From Streptomyces roseolilacinus (GTDB lineage Bacteria > Actinomycetota > Actinomycetes > Streptomycetales > Streptomycetaceae): a stretch of 64,000 nucleotides of DNA. Below are positions 1-7,820 of the stretch, one piece after another. How positions within the stretch are numbered: position 1 is the first letter of the stretch; each line of letters opens with the position of its first letter. Position numbers and translations under genes: made by a program. Below the pieces are notes generated by a model that worked only from the letters and a program-made list of their open reading frames with translations, was not told where the DNA came from and did no database searches. The stretch lies in the NCBI RefSeq assembly GCF_014649335.1, contig NZ_BMSV01000009.1:124001-188000 (forward strand), read 5' to 3'.

Positions 1-46
1 CGCCGTGGACGAGGCGGGTTACGAACTGGTCGGCACGGGCGCCTGA
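1..46 (+). CDS. Copper chaperone (CopZ/HMA type), C-terminal tail only
   Basis: The window opens inside a reading frame whose last 14 codons read AVDEAGYELVGTGA before a TGA at 44-46. An ending of the VDEAGYEL kind is typical of the last strand of small heavy-metal-associated (HMA) domain proteins that carry Cu(I) to P-type ATPases. The CxxC metal-binding motif lies upstream of the window, so the assignment rests on this short tail alone. A copper chaperone near citA would fit the S. coelicolor gene order as I remember it. Confidence 0.45.
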   Translation, partial: AVDEAGYELVGTGA

Positions 47-135
47 GGGCCCGCCCCCACCGCGCCCCCCGTACGGGCCGTATCGCGACAAATGCCGCGG
101 TGCGGCCCGCCCTGCTTGCGGGACCTGAACGCGCG

Positions 136-202
136 TTCACGTGAATTCACCTTCACGTGACTCACCAGACCTTCACAAGGAGACCTAGATCACAGATATT
201 TA
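136..202 (+). promoter_or_regulatory. TTCAC repeat cluster and possible promoter of the small RNA locus
   Basis: Four copies of TTCAC start at 136, 146, 152 and 172. Two of them form near-identical palindromes, TTCACGTGAA at 136-145 and TTCACGTGA at 152-160. Spaced TTCAC-type direct repeats resemble PhoP (PHO box) sites, but the spacing is not a regular 11 bases. A TTCACA at 172-177 followed by TATTTA at 197-202 could be a promoter with a 19-base spacer. Function is inferred. Confidence 0.35.
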
Positions 203-204
203 GG

Positions 205-491
205 GGTAACCATTTGGACGGCTCGCGAGTCTAAATGGGCGATGCCGAGAACGTCTTGGGGGACGTTCATGGGATGTCTTGGGGGACGTCCCAGGCAAGC
301 GTTGGCCGGGGCACGTGCACCGGGGAGCTTTGAGCGGCCCTCCCGTACGTACCCCGGCAGACCGCACACGCGAGCTTCTGCCGGGACACCGGCAGACGCC
401 CGGCCCGGATCCCGTGGGGGGAATCCGCACCGGGGATAGGGAAGCGCCCCGCTCGCCGACCCGTGGGGGGATCGGCAGGCGGGGCGCTTTC
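205..491 (+). ncRNA. Candidate structured small RNA downstream of citA
   Basis: No credible reading frame covers this stretch, but it is dense in hairpins. Hairpin 1 pairs 210-219 with 229-238 with one G-U. Hairpin 2 pairs 249-255 (GAACGTC) with 262-268 (GACGTTC). Hairpin 3 pairs 271-278 with 285-292 with one G-U. Hairpins 2 and 3 carry the same six-base loop TTGGGG. Hairpin 4 pairs 353-360 (CCCGGCAG) with 378-385. The series ends in the strong hairpin at 441-491. A possible promoter lies at 172-202. Direction is inferred from that promoter and terminator; the opposite strand would present C-rich loops. S. coelicolor has a reported small RNA numbered scr2736, which by its number should lie beside citA; I recall the name only and cannot check it. 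Confidence 0.5.
441..491. terminator. Bidirectional terminator between the RNA locus and citA
   Basis: GAAGCGCCCCGC at 441-452 pairs with GCGGGGCGCTTTC near 479-491, with a second inner pairing of GCCGA with the GGC region around 474. The hairpin lies 28 bases after the citA stop codon and ends in TTT on the plus strand. It can therefore stop citA from one side and the proposed small RNA from the other. Confidence 0.75.
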
Positions 492-519
492 GTCACGGCC
501 CGGGCGGCGCCCGGAGGGG

Positions 520-1809
520 TCAGCGGCCCTCGACCGGGACGAAGTCGCGCAGGACCTCGCCCGTGTAGATCTGGCGCGGGCGGCCGATGCGGGAGCCCGG
601 CTCCTTGATCATCTCGTGCCACTGGGCGATCCAGCCCGGCAGGCGGCCCAGGGCGAACAGCACCGTGAACATCTCCGTCGGGAAGCCCATGGCGCGGTAG
701 ATCAGGCCCGTGTAGAAGTCCACGTTCGGGTAGAGGTTGCGCGAGACGAAGTAGTCGTCGGCGAGCGCGTGCTCCTCCAGCTTCAGCGCGATGTCCAGCA
801 GCTCGTCGCTCTTGCCGAGCGCCGAGAGGACGTCGTGCGCCGCCGCCTTGATGATCTTCGCCCGCGGGTCGAAGCTCTTGTAGACGCGGTGGCCGAAGCC
901 CATCAGGCGGACGCCGTCCTCCTTGTTCTTCACCTTGCGGATGAAGGAGTCGACGTCGCCGCCGTTGGCCTGGATGCCCTGGAGCATCTCCAGCACCGAC
1001 TGGTTGGCGCCACCGTGCAGCGGGCCCCACAGGGCCGAGATGCCGGCGGAGATCGAGGCGAACATGTTCGCCTGCGACGAGCCGACCAGGCGGACCGTGG
1101 ACGTCGAGCAGTTCTGCTCGTGGTCCGCGTGGAGGATCAGCAGCTTGTCGAGCGCCGAGACGACGACCGGGTCGAGCTCGTACTCCTGCGCCGGCACGGA
1201 GAACGTCATGCGCAGGAAGTTCTCGACGTACGACAGGTCGTTGCGCGGGTAGACGAACGGGTGGCCGATCGACTTCTTGTACGCGTACGCCGCGATCGTC
1301 GGCAGCTTCGCCAGCAGCCGGATCGTCGACAGGTGGCGCTGCTTCTCGTCGAACGGGTTGTGGCTGTCCTGGTAGAACGTCGACAGGGCGCTGACCACGG
1401 ACGACAGCATCGCCATCGGGTGCGCGTCGCGCGGGAAGCCGTCGAAGAACCGCTTGACGTCCTCGTGCAGCAGCGTGTGCTGCGTGATCTCGTTGGTGAA
1501 GGTCTCCAGCTGGTCGGCCTTCGGGAGCTCACCGTTGATCAGCAGGTAGGCCACCTCGAGGAAGGTGGAGTTCTCGGCGAGCTGCTCGATCGGGTAGCCG
1601 CGGTAGCGCAGGATGCCCTGCTCGCCGTCCAGGTAGGTGATCGCGGATTTGTACGCGGCCGTGTTGCCGTAGCCGCTGTCCAGGGTCACCAGACCCGTCT
1701 GCGCCCGAAGCTTCCCAATGTCGAAGCCCTTGTCCCCGACGGTGCTCTCGACCACCGGGTAGGTGTACTCGCCGTCCGCGTACCGCAGTACTACAGAGTT
1801 GTCGCTCAC
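520..1809 (-). CDS. citA: Citrate synthase
   Basis: This 429-residue enzyme condenses acetyl-CoA with oxaloacetate to citrate, the entry step of the TCA cycle, in the cytoplasm. The catalytic triad of type II citrate synthases is visible: His265 in HGGANQSV, His307 in FGHRVYK and Asp364 in NVDFYTG. The N-terminal beta domain (SDNSVVLRYADGEYTYPV) is that of hexameric, NADH-type enzymes. I chose the GTG at 1809 because GAGGG lies 6 bases upstream and the protein then begins VSDNSVV as in other streptomycetes; an in-frame start at 1866 would add 19 poorly conserved residues. The gene stands alone, convergent to the proposed small RNA. citA is the name used in S. coelicolor; gltA is the same function elsewhere. 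Confidence 0.97.
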   Translation of the reverse strand: MSDNSVVLRYADGEYTYPVVESTVGDKGFDIGKLRAQTGLVTLDSGYGNTAAYKSAITYLDGEQGILRYRGYPIEQLAENSTFLEVAYLLINGELPKADQLETFTNEITQHTLLHEDVKRFFDGFPRDAHPMAMLSSVVSALSTFYQDSHNPFDEKQRHLSTIRLLAKLPTIAAYAYKKSIGHPFVYPRNDLSYVENFLRMTFSVPAQEYELDPVVVSALDKLLILHADHEQNCSTSTVRLVGSSQANMFASISAGISALWGPLHGGANQSVLEMLQGIQANGGDVDSFIRKVKNKEDGVRLMGFGHRVYKSFDPRAKIIKAAAHDVLSALGKSDELLDIALKLEEHALADDYFVSRNLYPNVDFYTGLIYRAMGFPTEMFTVLFALGRLPGWIAQWHEMIKEPGSRIGRPRQIYTGEVLRDFVPVEGR

Positions 1810-1976
1810 GTCATCCCTCACCGACGTTGTGCCTCTTCTTCGAGGTGCCCTGACTGTCTCTACCATCCCCCACTTGGCTCAGCAGAGTGCACTCGGGGTC
1901 GACCATTGGGCCTATTGGCGGCACTGAGTGCCGTCAACCTGCTCATCTTGCCCCCTTCGCCCCGGTTCCGAAAGTC

Positions 1977-4208
1977 CTAGGTGATGTTTCCCACGGGACG
2001 TGCTCCTGTCAGCCGGTGGTCGAGTGCGGTAAAGCGCCGCCCCGCGGAAACCGTCCGGACGGCCTGGCCGATCGCCTTGCGGGACCCGACGAGGACGACC
2101 AGCTTCCGGGCCCGGGTGACGGCCGTGTAGAGGAGGTTGCGCTGGAGCATCATCCAGGCGCCGGTCGTGACGGGGATGACGACGGCCGGGTACTCGCTGC
2201 CCTGCGAGCGGTGGATCGTCACCGCGTACGCGTGGGCCAGCTCGTCCAGCTCGTCGAAGTCGTACGGCACCTCCTCGTCCTCGTCCGTCAGCACCGTCAG
2301 CCGCTGCTCGTCCGGGTCGAGGGCGGTGACCACCCCCACCGTGCCGTTGAAGACGCCGTTGCGGCCCTTCTCGTAGTTGTTGCGGATCTGCGTGACCTTG
2401 TCCCCGACGCGGAAGACGCGGCCGCCGAACCGCTTCTCCGGCAGTCCGGGGCGGGCCGGGGTGACGGCCTGCTGGAGGAGCCCGTTGAGCGTGCCCGCGC
2501 CGGCCGGGCCGCGGTGCATGGGCGCGAGGACCTGCACGTCCCGGCGCGGGTCGAGGCCGAACCGCGCCGGGATGCGGCGGGCGGCCACGTCGACCGTGAG
2601 CCGCCCGGCCTCCTCGGTGTCCTCCGCCACGAACAGGAAGAAGTCCGGCAGGCCGCTGGTCACCGGGTGCTCCCCGGCGTTGATCCGGTGGGCGTTGGTG
2701 ACGACCCCGGACTTCTGCGCCTGGCGGAAGATCCGGGTGAGCCGCACCGACGGGATGGGGCTGTCCGGCGCCAGCAGGTCGCCCAGCACCTGGCCCGCGC
2801 CGACGCTCGGCAGCTGGTCCACGTCCCCCACCAGCAGCAGGTGCGCACCCGGCGCGACCGCCTTGACCAGCTTGTTCGCCAGCAGCAGGTCCAGCATCGA
2901 CGCCTCGTCGACCACCACGAGGTCCGCGTCGAGCGGCCGGTCCCGGTCGTACGCCGCGTCGCCGCCGGGCTTCAGCTCCAGCAGCCGGTGCACCGTGGAC
3001 GCCTCGGCGCCCGTCAGCTCCGCGAGCCGCTTGGCCGCCCGGCCCGTGGGCGCGGCCAGCAGGACCTTCGCCCTCCTGGCGCGGGCCAGCTCCACGACCG
3101 AGCGCACCGTGAAGGACTTGCCGCAGCCGGGCCCGCCGGTCAGCACGGCGACCTTCCGGGTGAGGGCGAGCCGTACGGCGGCCTCCTGCTCGGGCGCCAG
3201 CTCCGCCCCCGTACGGTCCGCGAGCCACGCCAGGGCCTTGTCCCAGGCGACGTCCCGGAAGGCGGCCATGCGGTCCTCCTCGGCCCGCACCAGCCGCAGC
3301 AGCTGCGCGGCGAGGGCCACCTCCGCGCGGTGGAACGGCAGCAGGTACACGGCCGTGACCGGCTCGCCGTCCGGGCCGGGCACCCGCTCCCGTACGACGC
3401 CGCCCTCCTCCTCGTCCGCCGCCAGCTCGGCGAGGCAGTCGATGACCAGGCCCGTGTCGACCTGGAGGAGCTTCACCGCGTCCGCGATGAGCCGTTCCTC
3501 GGGCAGGAAGCAGTTGCCCTGGTCGGCCGACTGGGACAGGGCGTGGCGCAGCCCGGCCATGACCCGGTCGGGGCTGTCGTGGGGGATGCCGACGGCCTGC
3601 GCGATGCGGTCGGCGGTGAGGAAGCCGATGCCCCACACGTCGGCGGCCAGCCGGTACGGCTGGTTGCGCACGACGGAGATCGACGCGTCGCCGTACTTCT
3701 TGTAGATCCGCACCGCGATCGAGGTGGACACGCCGACGCCCTGGAGGAAGACCATGACCTCCTTGATGGCCTTCTGCTCCTCCCAGGCGGCGCCGATCAT
3801 CCGGGTCCGCTTCGGGCCGAGGCCGGGCACCTCGACGAGCCGCTCCGGCTCCCGTTCGATGACGTCGAGCGTGTCCGTGCCGAAGTGCTCCACGATCCGG
3901 TCGGCGATGCGCGGGCCGATGCCCTTGATCAGCCCCGAGCCCAGGTAGCGGCGGATGCCCTGGATCGTCGCGGGCAGCACCGTCGTGTAGTTCTCCACGG
4001 TGAACTGCCGCCCGTACTGCGGGTGCGAGCCCCAGCGGCCCTCCATCCGCAGCGACTCGCCCGGCTGCGCGCCGAGCAGCGAGCCGACGACGGTGAGCAG
4101 GTCACCGCCGCCGCGCCCGGTGTCGACCCGGGCGACCGTGTACCCGTTCTCCTCGTTGCTGTAGGTGATGCGTTCGAGGACGCCTTCCACCACCGCCGTC
4201 TGCGACAT
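1977..4208 (-). CDS. recD2: RecD2-type ATP-dependent DNA helicase
   Basis: A 743-residue superfamily 1B helicase expected to unwind DNA 5' to 3'. Residues 1-90 form an OB-like N-terminal domain. Helix-hairpin-helix motifs follow (LIKGIGPRIADRI and LVEVPGLGPKRTRMIG, about 105-165). The Walker A motif GGPGCGKS is at about 358-365, Walker B is VVVDEASM, and the C-terminal UvrD-like motif is AVTIHRSQGSEYPAVV. The length and HHH region separate RecD2 from the RecD subunit of RecBCD, and no recB or recC is nearby. The ATG at 4208 begins MSQTAVVEGVLERI and has a GGGGG ahead of it; the frame stays open a further 88 codons into low-complexity sequence that I reject. Confidence 0.92.
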   Translation of the reverse strand: MSQTAVVEGVLERITYSNEENGYTVARVDTGRGGGDLLTVVGSLLGAQPGESLRMEGRWGSHPQYGRQFTVENYTTVLPATIQGIRRYLGSGLIKGIGPRIADRIVEHFGTDTLDVIEREPERLVEVPGLGPKRTRMIGAAWEEQKAIKEVMVFLQGVGVSTSIAVRIYKKYGDASISVVRNQPYRLAADVWGIGFLTADRIAQAVGIPHDSPDRVMAGLRHALSQSADQGNCFLPEERLIADAVKLLQVDTGLVIDCLAELAADEEEGGVVRERVPGPDGEPVTAVYLLPFHRAEVALAAQLLRLVRAEEDRMAAFRDVAWDKALAWLADRTGAELAPEQEAAVRLALTRKVAVLTGGPGCGKSFTVRSVVELARARRAKVLLAAPTGRAAKRLAELTGAEASTVHRLLELKPGGDAAYDRDRPLDADLVVVDEASMLDLLLANKLVKAVAPGAHLLLVGDVDQLPSVGAGQVLGDLLAPDSPIPSVRLTRIFRQAQKSGVVTNAHRINAGEHPVTSGLPDFFLFVAEDTEEAGRLTVDVAARRIPARFGLDPRRDVQVLAPMHRGPAGAGTLNGLLQQAVTPARPGLPEKRFGGRVFRVGDKVTQIRNNYEKGRNGVFNGTVGVVTALDPDEQRLTVLTDEDEEVPYDFDELDELAHAYAVTIHRSQGSEYPAVVIPVTTGAWMMLQRNLLYTAVTRARKLVVLVGSRKAIGQAVRTVSAGRRFTALDHRLTGARPVGNIT

Positions 4209-4298
4209 GCCCCCGACGCTACCGATCCCCTCCGACAGCGCGCCGCCCCCGGGGGCGGCCCGTCCGCGGGCGGCGGCCGGCACGGGCGGCCGGAGGGC

Positions 4299-4338
4299 CG
4301 GGCCCGGCGGGGCCCGGCGGGGCCCGGCGGGGCCCGGC
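4299..4338. repeat. Short GC tandem repeat (10-base unit)
   Basis: The unit GGCCCGGCGG occurs in perfect tandem at 4301-4330 with partial copies on each side. It lies in the 283-base gap between the recD2 start and the end of the isomerase gene. The rest of that gap holds C-rich sequence without a gene. The repeat could fold back on neighbouring GGCC tracts and act as a terminator, but it may only be replication slippage. Confidence 0.7.
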
Positions 4339-4491
4339 CCTCCTCCCCTGCCGGGGCCTTCCGTCCCCCCGCCTTCCCCTCCGGGGCTTCCGGCGCCGGT
4401 GACGGCGCCCGTCGCGCCAAAGGGGCCGCACAGGGGCGGGGGGCGGTGTCCGGAAGGGCCCCGCGCCGCCACGGGACGCCGGAGCCCTCCG

Positions 4492-5310
4492 TCAGAGGGT
4501 GTGCTCGGCGTACCGGCGGACGGTCTCCTCCAGCACCTCCACGCCGTCGCGTGCCCACAGCGCGTCGTTGAACAGCTCGACCTCGATGGGGCCCCGGTAC
4601 CCGGCCGCGTCGAGGCGCGTCCGCCACTCGCGCATGTCGATCGACCCGTCGCCGATCTGCCCGCGCCCGTTGAGGACGCCCTCCGGGAGGGGGGTGACCC
4701 AGTCGGCCAGCTGGAAGGAGTGGATGCGGCCCTGCGCGCCCGCGCGGGCGACCGCCGCCGGGGCCCGGTCGTCCCACCAGACGTGGTACGTGTCCACGCC
4801 CACGCCGACCAGGGACGCCGGGAAGCGTTCGGCGACGGCCAGCGCCTGGTCCAGGGTGGAGATCGCGCAGCGGTCCGACGCGTACATCGGGTGCAGCGGC
4901 TCGATCGCGAGGCGCACGCCGCGCTCGGCCGCGTGGGGCGCGAGTTCGGCGACGGCGTCCGCGATGCGCTCGCGGGCCGCGGCCAGGTCCTTGCCGCCGG
5001 GCGGCAGGCCGCCGGAGACCAGGACGAGCGTGTCCGTGCCGAGCGCCGCCGCCTCGTCGATCGCCGCGCGGTTGTCGTCGAGGTCCCCGGCGGTGGTGAA
5101 GAAGCCGCCCCGGCACAGGGTGGTGACGGCCAGCCCGGCGTCGCGGACCAGCTTGGCGGCCGCCTCCACGCCGTACTCCCGGACCGGCTCGCGCCACAGG
5201 CCGACCCCGGGGACGCCCAGGCGCGCGCACGCCTCGGTGAGTTCGGGGAGGGACAGCTGCCTGACGGTCATCTGGTTGATGCTGAAGCGGGACAGGTCGA
5301 GGTCGGTCAC
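4492..5310 (-). CDS. Sugar phosphate isomerase/epimerase-like TIM-barrel protein
   Basis: A 272-residue xylose-isomerase-like TIM barrel (AP endonuclease 2 family). Metal-ligand candidates are Glu in LAIEPLHPM, Asp and His in VGVDTYHVWW, His in RIHSFQLADW and Glu in GPIEVELFND. Such proteins isomerise or epimerise keto sugars or inosose compounds with a divalent metal. It is the last gene of a three-gene operon: its GTG start at 5310 overlaps the stop of the preceding gene as GTGA, so translation is probably coupled. Its substrate is unknown; the operon contains no kinase or transporter to suggest one. Control by the divergent LacI protein is inferred. Confidence 0.85.
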   Translation of the reverse strand: MTDLDLSRFSINQMTVRQLSLPELTEACARLGVPGVGLWREPVREYGVEAAAKLVRDAGLAVTTLCRGGFFTTAGDLDDNRAAIDEAAALGTDTLVLVSGGLPPGGKDLAAARERIADAVAELAPHAAERGVRLAIEPLHPMYASDRCAISTLDQALAVAERFPASLVGVGVDTYHVWWDDRAPAAVARAGAQGRIHSFQLADWVTPLPEGVLNGRGQIGDGSIDMREWRTRLDAAGYRGPIEVELFNDALWARDGVEVLEETVRRYAEHTL

Positions 5311-6479
5311 CGGGCCACCCCGTACACCGCGAGGAGGGAGGTCATGCGGGCCGCCGCGCGCTGCGGGTCGGGGAACAGGCCGAGCCCGTCGGCGAGTTCG
5401 TAGGCGCGTGCCAGGTGCGGCAGGGAGCGCGCCGACTGCAGGCCGCCGACCATCGCGAAGTGGTCCTGGTGGCCGGCGAGCCACGCCAGGAACACCACGC
5501 CCGTCTTGTAGAAGCGGGTCGGGGCCTGGAAGAGGTGCCGGGACAGCTCGACGGTGGGGTCGAGGAGCTTGCGGAAGCCCCCGGTGTCCCCGGTGTCGAG
5601 GAGCCGCACCGCCTCGGCGGCCAGCGGGCCGAGCGGGTCGAAGATGCCCAGCAGGGCGTGGCTGAAGCCGCGGTCGTCGCCGGCGATCAGCTCCGGGTAG
5701 TGGAAGTCGTCGCCCGTGTAGCAGCGCACGCCCTCCGGGAGGCGGCGGCGCAGGTCGATCTCGCGCTGCGCGTCCAGCAGGGAGATCTTGACGCCGTCGA
5801 CCTTGTCCGGGTGGGTGGCGATGACCTCCAGGAAGGTCTCCGTCGCCGCGTCGAGGTCGGACGAGCCCCAGTAGCCCTCCAGCGCGGGGTCGAACATGGG
5901 GCCGAGCCAGTGCAGGACGACCGGTTCGCCCGCCTGCCGCAGCAGGTGGGCGTAGAGCTCCAGGTAGTCGTCCGGGGTGCGGGCGGCGGCGGCCAGCGCG
6001 CGGGAGGCCATGACGATCGCCTGGGAGCCGGTCTCCTCGACGAGGGCGAGCTGCTCCTCGTACGCGGCGCGGACGGCGTCCAGGCCGGCCGGGCCGGTCA
6101 GCTGGTCGGTGCCCACGCCGCAGGCGATGCGGCCGCCGACCGCCTTCGCCTCGGCGGCGGAGCGGCGGACCAGCTCGGCGGCGCCCGCCCAGTCCAGGCC
6201 CATGCCGCGCTGGGCGGTGTCCATGGCCTCGGCGACGCCCAGGCCGTGCGACCACAGGTGGCGGCGGAAGGCGAGGGTCGCGTCCCAGTCGACGGCCGCC
6301 GGGGAGTCGGGGCTGGTGTCGGCGTACGGGTCGGCGACGACGTGCGCGGCCGAGAAGACCGTGCGGGAGGCGAGCGGGGCGCCGGTGGCGAAGGCGCGCG
6401 GCTCGGTGCGGGGCCGGTACGCGCGCGTGGAGCCGTCCGGGTTCGGGAGGGGGACCGTCGGTCCGGCGGCCGCGGTCAC
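5307..6479 (-). CDS. DUF993 family protein, dihydrodipicolinate-synthase-like
   Basis: A 390-residue protein of the DUF993 family, whose fold is related to class I aldolases of the dihydrodipicolinate synthase group. The motif DGVKISLLD with a buried Lys at the end of a strand is the natural Schiff-base candidate, and RCYTGDDFHYPELIAGD follows it. The GTG start at 6479 overlaps the stop of the oxidoreductase gene (GTGA), and its own TGA overlaps the next start. DUF993 genes regularly sit between a Gfo/Idh/MocA oxidoreductase and a TIM-barrel isomerase, as here. The likely role is retro-aldol cleavage or dehydration of an oxidised sugar; this is inference. Confidence 0.85.
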   Translation of the reverse strand: MTAAAGPTVPLPNPDGSTRAYRPRTEPRAFATGAPLASRTVFSAAHVVADPYADTSPDSPAAVDWDATLAFRRHLWSHGLGVAEAMDTAQRGMGLDWAGAAELVRRSAAEAKAVGGRIACGVGTDQLTGPAGLDAVRAAYEEQLALVEETGSQAIVMASRALAAAARTPDDYLELYAHLLRQAGEPVVLHWLGPMFDPALEGYWGSSDLDAATETFLEVIATHPDKVDGVKISLLDAQREIDLRRRLPEGVRCYTGDDFHYPELIAGDDRGFSHALLGIFDPLGPLAAEAVRLLDTGDTGGFRKLLDPTVELSRHLFQAPTRFYKTGVVFLAWLAGHQDHFAMVGGLQSARSLPHLARAYELADGLGLFPDPQRAAARMTSLLAVYGVAR

Positions 6480-7627
6480 AGCGACAGCTCCGGCACCTCG
6501 AAACGGCGGCCCTCGGCGGAGGACCTCAGGCCCAGCTCGGCGAGCTGCACGCCGCGCGCGCCCGCCAGGAGGTCCCAGTGGTACGGCTCGTCGAGGTAGA
6601 CGTGGCGCAGGAACAGCTCCCACTGGGCCTTGAAGCCGTTGTCGAACTCGGCGTTGTCCGGCACCTCCTGCCACTGGTCGCGGAAGGAGTGGGTGACGGG
6701 CAGGTCCGGGTTCCAGACCGGCTTGGGGGTCGTGGAGCGGTGCTGGACGCGGCAGCCGCGCAGCCCGGCGACGGCGGAGCCGTGCGTGCCGTCGACCTGG
6801 AACTCGACCAGCTCGTCGCGGTGGACGCGCACCGCCCAGGAGGAGTTGATCTGGGCGACGGCGCCGCCCTCCAGCTCGAAGACCCCGTACGCGGCGTCGT
6901 CGGCGGTGGCGGTGTAGGGCTTGCCCTGCTCGTCCCAGCGCTGCGGGATGTGGGTGGTGACGTGGGCGCTGACGCTGGTCACGCGGCCGAACAGCTCGTG
7001 CAGCACGTACTCCCAGTGCGGGAACATGTCGACGACGATGCCGCCGCCGTCCTCGGCGCGGTAGTTCCAGCTGGGGCGCTGGGCGTCCTGCCAGTCGCCC
7101 TCGAAGACCCAGTAGCCGAACTCGCCGCGCACGGAGAGGATCTCGCCGAAGAAGCCGCCGTCGATGAGGCGCTTCAGCTTGAGCAGGCCCGGCAGGAAGA
7201 TCTTGTCCTGGACGACGCCGTGCTTGATGCCGGCCGCGCGGGCGAGGCGGGCCAGTTCCAGGGCACCGGACAGGTCGGCGGCGGTGGGCTTCTCGGTGTA
7301 GACGTGCTTGCCGGCGGCGATCGCCTTGGTGAGGGCGTCCACGCGCGCGGAGGTGACCTGGGCGTCGAAGTAGACGTCGGTGCGGTCGTCCGCGAGCACG
7401 GCGTCGAGGTCGGTGGACCACTCGGTGAGGCCGTGGCGCTCCGCGAGCTCGCGCAGGGCGTGCTCGCGGCGGCCGACGAGGACCGGCTCGGGCCACAGGA
7501 CGTTGCCGTCGCCGAGGTCGAGGCCGCCCTGCTCGCGGATCGCGAGGATGGAGCGCACCAGGTGCTGGCGGTAGCCCATCCGCCCCGTGACGCCGTTCAT
7601 GGCGATCCGCACTGTCCTGCGTGTCAC
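6476..7627 (-). CDS. Gfo/Idh/MocA family NAD(P)-dependent oxidoreductase
   Basis: A 383-residue oxidoreductase and first gene of the operon. The N-terminal Rossmann fold starts RIAMNGVTGRMG; the family's EKP motif is seen in GKHVYTEKPTAADL, whose Lys is the usual catalytic residue. The C-terminal alpha/beta domain includes GGGIVVDMFPHWEYVLHELFG, with His in the position of the family's catalytic His. These enzymes oxidise a sugar or inositol hydroxyl. The GTG at 7627 has GGGAGGG nine bases upstream. A LacI-type operator lies about 95 bases upstream in the shared divergent promoter region. Confidence 0.9.
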   Translation of the reverse strand: MTRRTVRIAMNGVTGRMGYRQHLVRSILAIREQGGLDLGDGNVLWPEPVLVGRREHALRELAERHGLTEWSTDLDAVLADDRTDVYFDAQVTSARVDALTKAIAAGKHVYTEKPTAADLSGALELARLARAAGIKHGVVQDKIFLPGLLKLKRLIDGGFFGEILSVRGEFGYWVFEGDWQDAQRPSWNYRAEDGGGIVVDMFPHWEYVLHELFGRVTSVSAHVTTHIPQRWDEQGKPYTATADDAAYGVFELEGGAVAQINSSWAVRVHRDELVEFQVDGTHGSAVAGLRGCRVQHRSTTPKPVWNPDLPVTHSFRDQWQEVPDNAEFDNGFKAQWELFLRHVYLDEPYHWDLLAGARGVQLAELGLRSSAEGRRFEVPELSL

Positions 7628-7693
7628 GAAGGTCCCTCCCTGTCTGGCCGCGTGAGCCGCGCGGGCTCCGCGGGGTGTATGCGGGGTGCCGCG

Positions 7694-7708
7694 ACTTCTG
7701 CGAGAAGT
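7694..7708. promoter_or_regulatory. Inverted repeat in the divergent promoter region
   Basis: ACTTCT at 7694-7699 and AGAAGT at 7703-7708 form a perfect six-base inverted repeat with a three-base centre. It lies between the LacI-type operator and the start of the oxidoreductase operon. It may be a second operator or part of the 5' leader; no factor can be named. Confidence 0.4.
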
Positions 7709-7722
7709 GCGGCTTATCGTCG

Positions 7723-7738
7723 TAGCAAGCGCTTTCTA
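7723..7738. promoter_or_regulatory. LacI-type operator
   Basis: TAGCAAGCGCTTTCTA is symmetric except at one position on each side, around the AAGCGCTT core typical of LacI/GalR family operators. It sits between the divergent oxidoreductase operon and the lacI-type gene, so it can control both. The first 14 bases recur exactly in the pectate lyase promoter at 19535-19548. Confidence 0.75.
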
Positions 7739-7820
7739 TCGCTGATGACGCTAGCCTGCCGACAGTGGCCCGTACAAGAGCCGCGCCCGACTTCCCCGAC
7801 TTCTCCTCGGAGGGAACGCG

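Noticed and set aside
249..292. The twin hairpins as a 6C-type RNA on the minus strand
   Set aside because: Read on the minus strand the loops are CCCCAA, C-rich as in 6C RNA, but no terminator follows in that direction. The promoter-like and terminator sequences favour the plus strand. I keep the family open.
520..1980. Long open frames opposite citA and opposite most other genes
   Set aside because: At this GC content antisense frames stay open by chance. They have no ribosome sites, consist of low-complexity Arg/Pro/Ala/Gly/Val runs and match no family.
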